A stretch of 64,000 bases of DNA from Pseudobdellovibrionaceae bacterium (GTDB lineage Bacteria; Bdellovibrionota; Bdellovibrionia; Bdellovibrionales; Bdellovibrionaceae), in contig JABWCN010000010.1 in the NCBI GenBank assembly GCA_013359135.1, positions 1 to 64,000 of the forward strand, written 5' to 3'. The notes below the pieces were generated by a model. It was not told the DNA's origin, searched no databases, and saw nothing but the letters and a program-made list of their open reading frames with translations. Shown piece by piece: positions 25,371-35,969 of this stretch. Positions within the stretch are counted from its first letter, which is position 1. Every line of letters begins with the position of its first letter. Made by a program: the position numbers and the translations under genes.

Positions 25371-25804
25371 GGTGATGGAGCACTGGACTCAACAAGTTCT
25401 TCCTTATCTTGTTTAGGTTTCTTAAATAAAGAGTCTTGGCGATTATGATCATTTAGTTTTTCTTTATGTTGAAATTTGAGTTTACCTTTGTGGCAAGTAT
25501 AACAACTAGCCTCAGGCTCCGAGTTTACTCCATTCATTCCGTTGAGCTTTAATAGTTCAACAATTTTAATGTGTTTTAAAGCTACCTGATATGATTTCTT
25601 AGAATTATCTTTGAAGTTTTTGATATGATGACATTCATTACAAGTGACACCTAGTTGTCTTGATATCACAATCATTTCTTGCCTTATCTCTTCTTCAGTT
25701 TGTTTAAGTTTTTCAGCAACTTGAGCCTTAATAGTAAATGATGTCAACAGTATAAGGAACGCTACTAAATATTGAATATGAGACTGTTCAGATATTTTTA
25801 ACAT
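25367..25804 (-). CDS. Periplasmic di-haem c-type cytochrome
   Basis: The 145-residue protein has a signal segment (about 10-27) and two CxxCH haem-attachment motifs: C55-NE-C58-H59 and C101-YT-C104-H105. The layout, with CNECH followed by a helix and then a CYTCH near the end, resembles the small relatives of the photosynthetic reaction-centre cytochrome c subunit found in non-phototrophs. It probably carries electrons in the periplasm. Four bases separate it from the upstream gene on the same strand, so the two are an operon. Confidence 0.8.
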   Translation of the reverse strand: MLKISEQSHIQYLVAFLILLTSFTIKAQVAEKLKQTEEEIRQEMIVISRQLGVTCNECHHIKNFKDNSKKSYQVALKHIKIVELLKLNGMNGVNSEPEASCYTCHKGKLKFQHKEKLNDHNRQDSLFKKPKQDKEELVESSAPSP

Positions 25805-25808
25805 AATT

Positions 25809-26501
25809 CTACTTTGCTTGGAGGGGCTTACTATCTTGTGGTATCTGTTTTATATCTTTAGTTGAATTTACAGCAAGACAATCCTGCTCAGATTTTAACT
25901 GACTGAAGTTTTCGGTATATTTAAAATTGAAAGCAATCAATTTTTTAGCTTTATTTTCTTTATTGATCACAAGAAAGTTCTGATTGGGCTCAGTACAGTC
26001 ACTAGTGCTGATCTCATTCTGAGTGGCTAGAGTTATAACTGTATCTTTTTTTAGATTCGTGGGTTTATCTCTTGAAAAAGACAGAGCACCATGGGAGCTA
26101 ATAATAGTATTTGGTACAGGTTGGTCTTTTGAAACAACATTTGATGTTCCATTTTTCCAGTTTTGTTTTAGAACGGTATAATTAAGATTCTTCAATGATT
26201 TTGCTTTAGATATATCAAGAGCTTGTAATTTAATAAAACTTACTTCTATATAGGCTGGATCTTTGATAGAGGTCTTATTTAGATTTTTTCTGGCTATTCT
26301 GAATTCTTGATTGTTAAAATCAAAAAGTAGGTCGTAATCATCAGCGGCATCTGTTGTTAGTTTTAAAAGACAAGACTTGTTGTCATTATCCCATTGAGGT
26401 TGAAAATCATCTTTGGTAATACAGGTATTTTTTGCATTACTGTTTAAACTTATCACCATAGTTGTAGTAAGTAGCAAAACATATCTGAGTTTCGACATCA
26501 T
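25809..26501 (-). CDS. Secreted hypothetical protein co-transcribed with the cytochrome
   Basis: The 230-residue protein has a signal peptide (about 1-23, ending NSNAK) and then a probably beta-rich domain with five Cys residues that could form disulphides. I recognise no family. GAGGAG lies just before the first of two ATG codons. Tight spacing to the downstream di-haem cytochrome suggests the two act together in the periplasm, but no sequence feature shows how. Confidence 0.8.
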   Translation of the reverse strand: MMSKLRYVLLLTTTMVISLNSNAKNTCITKDDFQPQWDNDNKSCLLKLTTDAADDYDLLFDFNNQEFRIARKNLNKTSIKDPAYIEVSFIKLQALDISKAKSLKNLNYTVLKQNWKNGTSNVVSKDQPVPNTIISSHGALSFSRDKPTNLKKDTVITLATQNEISTSDCTEPNQNFLVINKENKAKKLIAFNFKYTENFSQLKSEQDCLAVNSTKDIKQIPQDSKPLQAK

Positions 26502-26694
26502 AAGATCTCCTCGTTGGCACTTACTCGGATTAATCTATAGTTTTTTTAACTGGATTAAGGTATTGGATATGGTTAATTGTTTTTGATTAGTTCCAAACCC
26601 TCGGAGCAAAATATGTCACTTTGACTAATTCTCTACAGTGGTTGATTTTTGTTTTTTAGACTATATTTGTCCAGTTAAAAAAAGGAGTCTTTCA

Positions 26695-28650
26695 ATGAAA
26701 TGGCAGTCTGTTTCTTTATTTGTCATAGCTTACTCTCTGAGTTCTAGCGCAAAACAAGAATGTTTAGGTTATTACGCTACAGAAAAAGACAATGCCAAGG
26801 TGAAGAAAGTTGGGCAGTCAAGGCAAACTGTAAAGAAAAAAGCAGAGTTAGTTTTAAGAGCTAATGTTGTAGATGTCTCTATTATAGGAAAATATTCAAA
26901 AGTTTATTTGCCAATGTTTCTACAGGCTTTTGAAACTGAATTTTCTGTTAGTATGAGGGACGATTATAAAGAAAAAATAACTAAAGTTTTTTTACATCCT
27001 GAGCAAATAACTCCGGCTGATGTAGAGTTTTTTGAATCATTTAGATCTGAGTATACTTTAAAAGTGAAAGATCAAGAGCGACAGGCAGAACTAATTTTAG
27101 CAAGGACTCGACCTGAAGCTACTAAAGATTCAAATAAAAGAGTAGATCTGACAAATGAAGAACTTGAGATTTTAAGAATTGCTAAAATTATTGGTCGTGA
27201 TTTTGATCTTTTTGAAGGTACCAAATATGAGGTTCCTGAGGCTGTGATCAAACAACTCAAAAAGAATTTTGTGAGCATGTTTACATTTGCTGGGAAAAAA
27301 ATATCTGAGCAAGAGTTCGAAGTTTTTTATCAAGAAAAGGTTATTGTTGATGATGTAATGGGAGATCAACGATATGATTTAGCTCAAGAGTATGATCCTA
27401 AATATGTAACCAAGGAAATGATTCAGGCTCGTAATAAAAGACGGATAAAACAAATTGCAGAATATGATAGCGACTATAGAAAACAACAGATTAAAGATAT
27501 CGAGGCCGACCCAGTATTAAGCGAGAATTACAAAAAATTGAATGAAATTTTGGATAATGATAAAGATTTAAGAGATGCTCTTTCTACTTTAAGATCAGAG
27601 TACTGGTATGATCATGGTAAGCGTTCATTGATAAGTGGAGGCAAGGAATTAGAGGATTTTATATTTGAAAAATTTAATGAGTTACGTAAATTGAGATTGA
27701 AAGTAAAAAACTTAGACGGTGAGTATGAAATTGATTACAAGATCATAAATAAACAACTTAGAGCTAATCATGAGTATTCAAGGTTTCTTAACGATTTGAA
27801 AAGTAAAAAGTTTATTTTGACAAAAAAATCAAAAGAAGCAAATCAAAAGTTAATTTCATTTTTAGAATCGGATATGGGCTTGCAGATTTTTAGAATGGCC
27901 CGAGATCTGAAAGTAAAAAAGCGTGAAGTTAATCAAGAGAATTTACTAATCTTGGTGGATAGTAAATTAGCTGACTTTGAAAGACTTAAAGAGTTTTCTG
28001 ACAACGATATAGCACGAACCTATCAAAATCTTATCGCTAAAACTAAAATGGTAAAAACAGCACTTACGTTAGAAGAAGCCACTGATATTCATAGAATTAT
28101 GTCCTACACCGACAATTTAAGATTAGGAGCTATTATTAAATTTGATCCTACATCTATGTTTGGTTTTTGTTTTGGTAGAGCTTTTTTTGGTAATATGATT
28201 ATGCAACAAAATGGAATTCATAAGGATTCAATCAAGAAAGTTTTTGTTTACGGCCCTATGAAGGGGGGACTTTTTGGATGGGGTTTCCATGTCGCTGTGA
28301 TGGTGGATAAAGAAGGTGGTGGTTATTGGGTCTTAGATCCTTCCCATGGAAAAGTGGAAACTATCGAAGATTGGTTTGCACATTATGAAAAAGCTTCGAA
28401 AGATGGAAGAATTAAGTTGGATTTCGCTAAAGGAGATCGTTTTGGTCGTAGTTTTTGGGGATCTCAAGACTGGGATTATTTAATGAATAATTATGATAGC
28501 GTATTGAATGAGCACTTGGGCACTAAATACAGATATTTCCATGATGTTCTTAATGCCTTAACATCGAAGCTTTTTAAAGAAGATAAAGACAAGTCTCTTT
28601 TTAGGAAAGCTTTGGATGGAGCTTTGGAAGGGTTAAATATTGGTTTTTAA
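26695..28650 (+). CDS. Secreted protein with protein-glutaminase-like Cys-His-Asp domain
   Basis: I place the start at ATG 26695, where GGAG and a signal peptide (MKWQSVSLF to SSSAK) fit; the frame is open further up. The 651-residue product has a long charged helical region (about 60-470). The C-terminal domain shows FGFCFGRA (C492), WGFHVAVMV (H532) and YWVLDPS (D548), followed by ETIEDWF. This order matches protein-glutaminase-type deamidases, which have a papain/transglutaminase fold and convert protein Gln to Glu. A secreted enzyme of this kind could act on envelope or prey proteins; the target is unknown. Confidence 0.72.
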   Translation: MKWQSVSLFVIAYSLSSSAKQECLGYYATEKDNAKVKKVGQSRQTVKKKAELVLRANVVDVSIIGKYSKVYLPMFLQAFETEFSVSMRDDYKEKITKVFLHPEQITPADVEFFESFRSEYTLKVKDQERQAELILARTRPEATKDSNKRVDLTNEELEILRIAKIIGRDFDLFEGTKYEVPEAVIKQLKKNFVSMFTFAGKKISEQEFEVFYQEKVIVDDVMGDQRYDLAQEYDPKYVTKEMIQARNKRRIKQIAEYDSDYRKQQIKDIEADPVLSENYKKLNEILDNDKDLRDALSTLRSEYWYDHGKRSLISGGKELEDFIFEKFNELRKLRLKVKNLDGEYEIDYKIINKQLRANHEYSRFLNDLKSKKFILTKKSKEANQKLISFLESDMGLQIFRMARDLKVKKREVNQENLLILVDSKLADFERLKEFSDNDIARTYQNLIAKTKMVKTALTLEEATDIHRIMSYTDNLRLGAIIKFDPTSMFGFCFGRAFFGNMIMQQNGIHKDSIKKVFVYGPMKGGLFGWGFHVAVMVDKEGGGYWVLDPSHGKVETIEDWFAHYEKASKDGRIKLDFAKGDRFGRSFWGSQDWDYLMNNYDSVLNEHLGTKYRYFHDVLNALTSKLFKEDKDKSLFRKALDGALEGLNIGF

Positions 28651-28800
28651 CTTTTTGACATTCCTCGAAAGATTCAACGAAGAATTTAACTAGAAGTTTC
28701 GAAAAGAATTAAATTTTTAACTCTTAGTTTGACCATAAAAATCAAATTAGGTACCCTTGCTTTTGTTTATAATTAGCAAGTATAAGAAAAGGGTGCCCTC

Positions 28801-30159
28801 ATGGAATCAAATAAGAATATCACTATAAAAAGACTGACAGATTTAAATACGCTTGTGAGCTTAAGTAAACGTAGAGGTTTTGTTTTTCAAAGTTCAGAGA
28901 TCTATGGTGGGCTTGCAAGTTGTTGGGATTATGGCCCTCTGGGTTCATTAATGAAATTAAATGTAAAACGTGCGTGGTGGAATGCTATGACTCGTAGGGC
29001 AGACATCGTTGGTATTGATGCTGCTATTTTGATGCATCCAATGGTTTGGAAAGCCTCTGGGCATGTGGATGGTTTCAGTGATCCCTTAGTTGACTGTAAG
29101 GACTGTAAAACCAGATTTAGATCAGATAACACAGAGTCGTATCTCAAAGACAAGAAATGCCCTCAATGTGGCTCGAAAAATTTATCTGAGCCAAGGCAGT
29201 TTAATTTGATGTTTAAAACTCACATGGGTCCTGTAGATGATGCTGCCAACGTGGTGTATCTCAGACCTGAAACAGCTCAGGGACATTTTGTTAATTTTCA
29301 AAATTGTCAACAGAGCTCTAGATACAAGATTCCTTTTGGTATTGCAGCTATTGGTAAGTCTTTTAGAAATGAAATTACGCCTGGAAATTTTGTTTTCAGA
29401 ACAAGAGAGTTTGAACAAATGGAAATGCAATATTTTGTAAAGCCAGGTACTGATGAAAAGTTCTTCGAACAGTGGAAAGAACTTCGTTGGAATTTTTATT
29501 TAAAATATAAGATTAATCCAGAAAATATTCGTTTTCAACCACATGGGCCTGGAGAGCTTGCTCACTACGCTAAAGCAGCAGTGGATGTTCAGTATAAGTT
29601 TCCAATGGGATTCAGTGAGTTAGAGGGAATTCATAATCGATCTGATTTTGATTTGTCTCAACATTCTAAATTTTCAGGAAAAAATCTTGAGTATTTTGAT
29701 GAAGCAAACAAAGAAAAATTTCTTCCTTATGTGATTGAAACTGCGGTTGGTTGTGATCGATTATTTTTAGCCTTTTTATGCGATGCTTATCGTGAAGAAG
29801 TGACTAAAGATGAAACTGGTTCAGAGGATACGCGAATCGTTCTAGGCTTACATCCTGACATTGCTCCCTATAAGGTTGCTGTTTTGCCTTTGTCTAAAAA
29901 AGAAGAACTAACTTCTGTTGCAGGAAAATTAAGAGATCAGTTGGCTGAGGATTTCGACACCCAGTATGATGAAACGGCCTCTATAGGAAAGAGATATCGT
30001 CGTCAGGATGAAATAGGAACACCTTTTTGTGTGACTGTTGATTTTGAAACTCTTAATGATCAGGCGGTGACAGTGAGGCATCGTGATTTAATGACCCAGG
30101 AGCGAGTCTCCATGAGTCAAATAAACAGTTATTTGGCAAGTAAATTAAGATCTTTTTAA
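28801..30159 (+). CDS. glyS: Glycyl-tRNA synthetase, alpha2 type
   Basis: The 452-residue class II enzyme charges tRNA-Gly. The N-terminal [20 protein letters not shown] segment, [19 protein letters not shown] motif 2 and the C-terminal anticodon-binding domain identify the homodimeric type rather than the alpha2beta2 bacterial type. Four Cys (C99, C102, C120, C123) form a likely zinc site. A perfect TATAAT box at 28768-28773 lies 28 bases before the ATG, but no convincing -35 is seen. The ribosome binding site is AAAAGGG. Confidence 0.96.
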   Translation: MESNKNITIKRLTDLNTLVSLSKRRGFVFQSSEIYGGLASCWDYGPLGSLMKLNVKRAWWNAMTRRADIVGIDAAILMHPMVWKASGHVDGFSDPLVDCKDCKTRFRSDNTESYLKDKKCPQCGSKNLSEPRQFNLMFKTHMGPVDDAANVVYLRPETAQGHFVNFQNCQQSSRYKIPFGIAAIGKSFRNEITPGNFVFRTREFEQMEMQYFVKPGTDEKFFEQWKELRWNFYLKYKINPENIRFQPHGPGELAHYAKAAVDVQYKFPMGFSELEGIHNRSDFDLSQHSKFSGKNLEYFDEANKEKFLPYVIETAVGCDRLFLAFLCDAYREEVTKDETGSEDTRIVLGLHPDIAPYKVAVLPLSKKEELTSVAGKLRDQLAEDFDTQYDETASIGKRYRRQDEIGTPFCVTVDFETLNDQAVTVRHRDLMTQERVSMSQINSYLASKLRSF

Positions 30160-30170
30160 AAGAAAAGGTG

Positions 30171-30197
30171 AGCTCCCTGGTTGTATTCTAGGGAGCT
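30171..30197. terminator. Terminator-like hairpin between convergent glyS and antiporter genes
   Basis: A perfect 8-bp stem AGCTCCCT/AGGGAGCT with an 11-base loop lies between two convergent stops. The T-rich side (CCTTTTCTTTT) is on the minus strand, so it best serves the antiporter gene, but it may work both ways. Confidence 0.7.
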
Positions 30198-30202
30198 AGT
30201 AA

Positions 30203-32452
30203 TCAATGTTTTAGCTGATTCCTTAGGGAAGATATTTTTTTTAAGTTACCTACGATCCAGATATAATCGTTGATTTGTAGTAAAGTCTCTGGATCTGGTA
30301 TTAGTTTTCTTTCGTTTTCTCTTTCTATTCCTACAATGACACCCTCAATTGACTCGCGCAGTTTGGTGTCTTTTATCCTTTTTCCGACTAAAGGACTTTC
30401 TTTTTCTAATTTTAAAAACTGTAATCCAAAATCAGTATTGGCTTCAGAAGTTACAATAGCTGGTTCAGATTTTGATGAAGTATTTAAATCATGTTCATAA
30501 TCGCGGAAAATTTTTTCGAATTGTTCATCAGTACTTAAAATTTTTAGTTTATCAAATGGCATCAACATCCAATCTTTTTTAGGTGCGAAAAATAATTTAC
30601 TGCCTCTTTCGATAAGTACCACGATTGAGTTAAATCTAGATCTGAAGGCAACGTCTTGAAGGGTTTTACCAACGAGCTCAGAATTAGGATTAACAATGAA
30701 ATCATAAAGCTTGTTCTCCCAAGGTGATAATTTAATTGTAGTATGTGGCTGAGATTCACCCCAGTTTAAATTAGCAACAAATTTGTTTTCCATTTTTTTA
30801 AAAAAAGAATTTGAAAAAAATGTTAAAAAGATAACGCTTGATAAAATCAAAAAAAGAATAAAAAGAGGTAAAGTATAAACAGGGATGATTTGTTTAAAAC
30901 AGTATATGGCTAGAATAAAAGCTGCACTATATCTAACAATTTGAATTCCCAATTTAAGATTATAAAGTCTTGAGGCTTCTTCTTTGTTAAGGGTCGGAGA
31001 AGTTTTTCCTTGAGTTAAAGCAGAGAAAAATGGCGAGCTAAGTAGTGTTGCAATCAAAACCAAAGCGATGGTAATATAAATACTCCAATTGTTATCAAAA
31101 CGGGTAATAAGAAAACTTTTAATATGTTTAGACAGTTGAAAAATGGCAACAATGAAAACGCTGCTAATAAGACTACGCCAACCGTATGCTTTCCATAGAA
31201 TGTGAATCAGACCAGTGTCAGTTCTTTCTTGATTCAAGGCACTTTGATAGCTGTGAATTTGTTTCCAAAATATAGGTGGAAGATTTTTTTCTAAAAATAA
31301 AAATGTTTTTTCTGAGTTTTTAATTAAATAAGGAGTTAAGAAGGTAGTTATGGCTGAAACGCTTACAGCAATAGGATAAAGAAATTCACTGGTGACTTTT
31401 AAGCTGCTACCAAGGGTTGCCATGATGAAGGAGAACTCACCAATTTGTGCTAAGCTAAATCCTGTCTTTAAAGAGTTTTTAGCGTCAACACCTGAAAGAA
31501 TGGCACCTATTGAGGTACTTAAAATTTTTCCAATAACGGTGATGACAGTTATAATGAGAATAGGATAGCCGAATTCCCAAATTTGGCTTGGATTAATTAG
31601 CATACCAATTGAAACGAAAAAAATAGCTCCAAACAAATCTTTGATTGGGTGAAGAATTTTTTCAATTTTTCCACCACTTTTAGTTTCAGCTAAAAGAGCT
31701 CCGATTAAAAAGGCACCTAGAGCCGGAGAAAAATCAACCTTGGTCACGATAATAACCATCAGAAGGCAAAGTCCTACAGAGGTTATCAATAGGCTTTCTT
31801 CACTAAGTAAAGATTCAATTTTTTTAAAAAATGTAGGGAGTAGATAAATACCAAGTGAGAACCAAAGTAATAAAAAAAAGCTTAATTTGCCAAGTGTAGT
31901 TAGTAATTCTTGTCCTGAAAAGCCATCAGATAAGGCAAAAGTAGTTAGTAAAGCCATCAGTAAAATGGCAAACAAGTCTTCAATTACGAGAACTCCAAAT
32001 ACTACATTTACATAATTTTTGGCTTTGATGCCAAGTTCTTCAAAGGATCTTACAATGATTGTAGTTGAAGAAATGGAAAGCATAGCGCCAAGGAATAGAC
32101 TATCAGTATTTTTCCATCCTAAAAATCTTCCGGTCACGAATCCAAGCGTCAACATGAACAAGACTTCAAAGCTTGCAATTATAGTTGATTTTTTTCCAAC
32201 TAAAGTAAGTTTTTTTAAGTTAAATTCAAGTCCCAGTCCAAAGAGTAGAAAAATAACTCCGATCTCGGCCCATACTGTAATGGAGGCAACATCAGTAACA
32301 GTAGGAAGCCATGGCCAATTAGGACCAACCAAGAAACCAGCAAGTAGATAACCAAGGACTACCGGTTGTTTTAGTTTTTTAAAGAGTAACGAAACCATTG
32401 CCGCTGTAACTAATATAAAACCCAGATCAGAAATCAGTACCGGTAAATGCAT
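30203..32452 (-). CDS. CPA2 monovalent cation:proton antiporter with two TrkA-C domains
   Basis: The 749-residue protein has about 12 membrane helices of the Na+/H+ exchanger fold (1-385), with GYLLAGFLVGPNWPW and the GVIFLLFGLGLEF signature of KefB/YbaL-like CPA2 carriers. Further helices follow (about 430-560), then two cytoplasmic TrkA-C-like domains (about 580-645 and 675-745). The NAD-binding TrkA-N domain of Kef proteins is absent, which suggests a different regulatory ligand. It would exchange K+ or Na+ for protons at the inner membrane. Confidence 0.9.
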   Translation of the reverse strand: MHLPVLISDLGFILVTAAMVSLLFKKLKQPVVLGYLLAGFLVGPNWPWLPTVTDVASITVWAEIGVIFLLFGLGLEFNLKKLTLVGKKSTIIASFEVLFMLTLGFVTGRFLGWKNTDSLFLGAMLSISSTTIIVRSFEELGIKAKNYVNVVFGVLVIEDLFAILLMALLTTFALSDGFSGQELLTTLGKLSFFLLLWFSLGIYLLPTFFKKIESLLSEESLLITSVGLCLLMVIIVTKVDFSPALGAFLIGALLAETKSGGKIEKILHPIKDLFGAIFFVSIGMLINPSQIWEFGYPILIITVITVIGKILSTSIGAILSGVDAKNSLKTGFSLAQIGEFSFIMATLGSSLKVTSEFLYPIAVSVSAITTFLTPYLIKNSEKTFLFLEKNLPPIFWKQIHSYQSALNQERTDTGLIHILWKAYGWRSLISSVFIVAIFQLSKHIKSFLITRFDNNWSIYITIALVLIATLLSSPFFSALTQGKTSPTLNKEEASRLYNLKLGIQIVRYSAAFILAIYCFKQIIPVYTLPLFILFLILSSVIFLTFFSNSFFKKMENKFVANLNWGESQPHTTIKLSPWENKLYDFIVNPNSELVGKTLQDVAFRSRFNSIVVLIERGSKLFFAPKKDWMLMPFDKLKILSTDEQFEKIFRDYEHDLNTSSKSEPAIVTSEANTDFGLQFLKLEKESPLVGKRIKDTKLRESIEGVIVGIERENERKLIPDPETLLQINDYIWIVGNLKKISSLRNQLKH

Positions 32453-32780
32453 TAGACCTCACCTTCATGATGTTTAAATTCTAGCAGAATGAAGATAGTC
32501 ACATTTATCAGCCAGAGCATGCAAGAATTTTTCACAAAAATGAGTTAATAAAAATATCATAAATTGGCAACACTAGAATAAATACGGAAGAACTTAAATC
32601 CCATTTTCTAGGTCTATTCTTTGATTTATGAGGAGTTAGTATAAGTATTAAATTTAAATGATGAATGTGAAAATAAAGAGAATCGTTTTCCTGCGTTAAA
32701 AATCAGTTTTTCTTTGCCTTTATGAGCGCCTTTTTGTCATAACAGTAAAAGGCAGGAAACGTTTAATAAAAGGAGATTTT
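32453..32780. other. Divergent intergenic region, antiporter to ppdK
   Basis: This 328-base AT-rich gap separates divergent genes, so it should hold two promoters, but I cannot pick either with confidence. The ppdK-proximal 80 bases are structured and listed separately. No small ORF with a ribosome binding site was seen. Confidence 0.6.
32684..32761 (+). promoter_or_regulatory. Structured leader candidate upstream of ppdK
   Basis: CGTTTTCCTGC (32684-32694) pairs with GCAGGAAACG (32752-32761) with one bulged T, enclosing about 57 bases. Inside, GCCTTTT (32728-32734) pairs with AAAAGGC (32747-32753), and a competing GCCTTT at 32716-32721 could use the same partner. The closing stem ends 10 bases before the ribosome binding site. 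I match it to no known riboswitch class. Confidence 0.45.
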
Positions 32781-35486
32781 GTGCAAACAACAACAACTCA
32801 GTCTCAGAGGGCCAAGGTGCCAGATCAATTTGTGTATTTCTTTGCGGCAGGAGAGTCGGAAGGTAATGCAGGAATGAAAAATATTTTAGGTGGTAAAGGT
32901 GCTAACCTTGCAGAAATGACAGCTTTAGGTTTACCTGTGCCTCCCGGGTTTACAATTTCAACCGAGATTTGCACACATTTCTATGAGAATAACAGTGAGC
33001 TTCCAGAATGGGTACGTCCCAAAGTTAAAGAAGCCATGGCAAGAGTTGAAAATAAAATTGGAAAAAAATTTGGTGATGTGAAAAATCCATTATTATTTTC
33101 TGTACGTTCAGGAGCTAGAGCTTCAATGCCAGGGATGATGGATACAATTTTAAATTTAGGATTGAACGATCAAACGGTTGAAGGGTTAGCGCAATCATCA
33201 AATAATCCACGCTTTGCCTGGGATTCTTATCGCCGTTTTATTCAAATGTATTCTGATGTTGTTATGGGAATGAACTCTTCTTTATTGGAAGTTACACTTG
33301 AAGATCTTAAAGAAGAAAGACATTACAAGTTAGATACTGAGTTGACGGTGGATGATTTAAAAAAATTGGTTAAAAAATTCAAAGAACTTGTCCACCAAAT
33401 GACAGGACAAAGTTTTCCCGCAGATCCTTGGGAGCAATTGTGGGGTGCCGTTTCTGCTGTTTTCAGATCGTGGAATACGCCTAGAGCTATAACATATAGG
33501 GAGTTACACAGTATTCCAGCTAGTTGGGGAACTGCTGTGAATGTACAATCTATGGTTTTTGGTAATATGGGTGATGACTCTGCAACAGGTGTAGCGTTTA
33601 CACGCGATCCATCGACCGGAGATAAGGATTTTTTTGGAGAGTATTTAATTAATGCACAAGGTGAGGACGTCGTGGCTGGAATTAGAACTCCACAACCAAT
33701 TACCAAAAAGGCTGCAGCAAAAACAGAGTTTAAATCTTTAGAAGAGATAATGCCTAAGGCATACTCTCAATTGGTTGAGATCTATAAAAAACTAGAGTCA
33801 CACTATCGTGACATGCAGGATATTGAGTTTACAATTGAAAAAGCAACTTTATGGATGTTGCAAACTCGTAATGGGAAAAGAACTGCAAAAGCGGCTTTGA
33901 AAATTGCATGTGATATGTTGGATGAAAAACTTATTACTGAAGATGAAGCTATTTTAAGAATTGAACCCCATTCTTTAGATCAACTTCTACATCCAACTTT
34001 AGATCCTAAAGCTCATAAAACTCAATTAGCTAAGGGGTTGCCTGCAAGTCCTGGTGGGGTTCATGGGCAGATAGTGTTTTCGTCAGAAGAGGCAGTAGAG
34101 TGGAAGGAAAAAGCCAAAAAAGTCATTTTAGTTCGTGTTGAAACTTCTCCAGAAGATATTGCAGGTATGGTTGCGGCTCAAGGTATTTTAACTACTCGTG
34201 GAGGTATGACGTCACATGCAGCTGTTGTGGCTCGAGGAATGGGTAAGTGTTGTGTTGCTGGTTGTGGAGATATCGAAGTCGATTATCGTAACGAAACCAT
34301 GAAGGTAAAAGGCTATGTTCTGAAAAAAGGAGATGTAATAACTTTAGATGGTGGAACTGGAGAAGTGTTTCTAGGAGAAGTGAAAACAATAGAGCCTTCA
34401 TTAGATCAATATTTTGAGCGAATTATGAAAGTTGCCGATCTAAAGCGTAAGTTAAAAGTGAGGACAAATGCGGACACTCCTAAGGATGCTCAAACAGCAA
34501 AAAACTTTGGAGCAGAAGGTATTGGTCTGTGTCGAACTGAGCATATGTTCTTTGGTGCTGATCGTATTGATGCAGTTAGAGAAATGATCATTGCAGATAA
34601 TAAAATAGATAGAGAGAAGGCTCTGTTAAAACTATTACCTATGCAAAGAAGTGATTTCTATGAATTGTTTAAGATTATGGATGGTTACCCTGTAACTATT
34701 AGGTTGTTAGATCCTCCTTTGCATGAATTTGTTCCTCATACAGATAAAGATACACAAGAATTAGCGACTAGAATTGGGATGGATTTTGAGAAGCTAAAAG
34801 CTAAAATCAAAAACCTTCATGAATTCAACCCTATGTTGGGTCACAGGGGATGTCGTTTAGCAGTGACTTATCCAGAAATTTATCAAATGCAAGTTCGAGC
34901 AATTGCTGAGGCAGCTTGTGATTTGATTAAAGAGGGTAAGAAGTTATCTCCAGAAATTATGATTCCACTTGTTGGTGTTGATCGTGAGTTAGAGATGCTC
35001 AGAGATTTAACGGTGCTTGAAGTACAAAAAGTACAAAAAGAAAAAACTGTGAAGTTTGAATACACAGTTGGTACAATGATTGAGCTTCCAAGAGCAGCGG
35101 TGACAGCAGATGCTATCGCTGAACATGCAGACTTTTTTAGTTTTGGAACAAATGACCTGACACAAACAACCCTAGGATTGTCTAGAGATGACGCTGGAAG
35201 ATTTTTGGGCTCCTATGTGAGTCAAGGAATTTTTGAAAAAGATCCTTTTGTTTCTATTGATAAGGTAGGGGTTGGAGCCCTAGTAAAAATGGGTGTTGAT
35301 CTTGGTCGTCGAGCTAAGCCTGATTTAAAGACAGGAGTTTGTGGTGAGCATGGTGGAGATCCTGAAAGTATTGAGTTTTTTCATAATGCAGGTCTTGATT
35401 ATGTAAGTTGTTCTCCCTACAGAGTTCCAATTGCTAGACTAGCGGCAGCTCGTTCGACTTTGCTTTCTCAAAAAGTGAAACATTAA
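32781..35486 (+). CDS. ppdK: Pyruvate, phosphate dikinase
   Basis: The 901-residue enzyme interconverts pyruvate, ATP and phosphate with PEP, AMP and pyrophosphate. It has the N-terminal ATP-grasp domain ([11 protein letters not shown] and the [13 protein letters not shown] loop), the swivelling domain with phospho-accepting H479 in GGMTSHAAV, and the PEP/pyruvate barrel ending with C854 in VCGEHGGDP. It is full length. The start is GTG, with AGGAG five bases before it. It is a single gene with its own terminator and structured leader, and probably supports PEP supply or reversible glycolysis. Confidence 0.96.
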   Translation: MQTTTTQSQRAKVPDQFVYFFAAGESEGNAGMKNILGGKGANLAEMTALGLPVPPGFTISTEICTHFYENNSELPEWVRPKVKEAMARVENKIGKKFGDVKNPLLFSVRSGARASMPGMMDTILNLGLNDQTVEGLAQSSNNPRFAWDSYRRFIQMYSDVVMGMNSSLLEVTLEDLKEERHYKLDTELTVDDLKKLVKKFKELVHQMTGQSFPADPWEQLWGAVSAVFRSWNTPRAITYRELHSIPASWGTAVNVQSMVFGNMGDDSATGVAFTRDPSTGDKDFFGEYLINAQGEDVVAGIRTPQPITKKAAAKTEFKSLEEIMPKAYSQLVEIYKKLESHYRDMQDIEFTIEKATLWMLQTRNGKRTAKAALKIACDMLDEKLITEDEAILRIEPHSLDQLLHPTLDPKAHKTQLAKGLPASPGGVHGQIVFSSEEAVEWKEKAKKVILVRVETSPEDIAGMVAAQGILTTRGGMTSHAAVVARGMGKCCVAGCGDIEVDYRNETMKVKGYVLKKGDVITLDGGTGEVFLGEVKTIEPSLDQYFERIMKVADLKRKLKVRTNADTPKDAQTAKNFGAEGIGLCRTEHMFFGADRIDAVREMIIADNKIDREKALLKLLPMQRSDFYELFKIMDGYPVTIRLLDPPLHEFVPHTDKDTQELATRIGMDFEKLKAKIKNLHEFNPMLGHRGCRLAVTYPEIYQMQVRAIAEAACDLIKEGKKLSPEIMIPLVGVDRELEMLRDLTVLEVQKVQKEKTVKFEYTVGTMIELPRAAVTADAIAEHADFFSFGTNDLTQTTLGLSRDDAGRFLGSYVSQGIFEKDPFVSIDKVGVGALVKMGVDLGRRAKPDLKTGVCGEHGGDPESIEFFHNAGLDYVSCSPYRVPIARLAAARSTLLSQKVKH

Positions 35487-35500
35487 TTAATTTTTTTTAA

Positions 35501-35518
35501 GGGCGTGATTTCACGCCC
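35501..35518 (+). terminator. Rho-independent terminator after ppdK
   Basis: A 7-bp stem GGGCGTG/CACGCCC with a 4-base loop is followed by TATTTATTTT. Confidence 0.85.
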
Positions 35519-35555
35519 TATTTATTTTCAATAATAAATTTTTTGTTAAGAGTGT

Positions 35556-35969
35556 TTAGTTTTTTAGGCCTGTATATAGCCGTGCTTTTTCAAGCCAGGC
35601 ATTTAGTTTTGTATTTTCTATTTTGTTCAGTTGACTCGTGCAAAATGATTTTTCTTTTTCATGGGTTTTGATTGTCAATGATTGAGTGCAACTAGCTATT
35701 TTTCTTTGGTTTGACGTTTTAAGTATTTCAACTATTTGAATCAGATTTTTTTTCATAAGTTCGTATGTATCTTTTGTTAATACAGTGATTTTTCTAACTT
35801 GGTTATTGGAAATATTGGATAACATGTAGGTAGTTTCCGTTTTGGTATTTGCTTCAGACAAGCTGTAGCCATTTTTAAAATAGCCTCGATCAATTGAAAT
35901 ATGCATGTGATAGGCTGAAGATACCAATGAAAAAAAAGTGACTAATAAACTTATGTAAAGTGATTTCAA
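35556..35969 (-). CDS. Small secreted protein coupled to an M48 protease
   Basis: The 137-residue protein has a signal peptide (1-18, ending VSSAY) and a small domain with two Cys. I recognise no family. It is translated from an ATG that overlaps the stop of the upstream protease gene by four bases, so the two are made in step. That arrangement is typical of a protease with an inhibitor, prodomain-like partner or substrate, but the sequence does not show which. Confidence 0.8.
   Translation of the reverse strand: MKSLYISLLVTFFSLVSSAYHMHISIDRGYFKNGYSLSEANTKTETTYMLSNISNNQVRKITVLTKDTYELMKKNLIQIVEILKTSNQRKIASCTQSLTIKTHEKEKSFCTSQLNKIENTKLNAWLEKARLYTGLKN

Noticed and set aside
33323-33706. A 127-codon minus-strand frame inside ppdK
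   Set aside because: It is fully antisense to conserved PPDK sequence, and its product resembles no protein.
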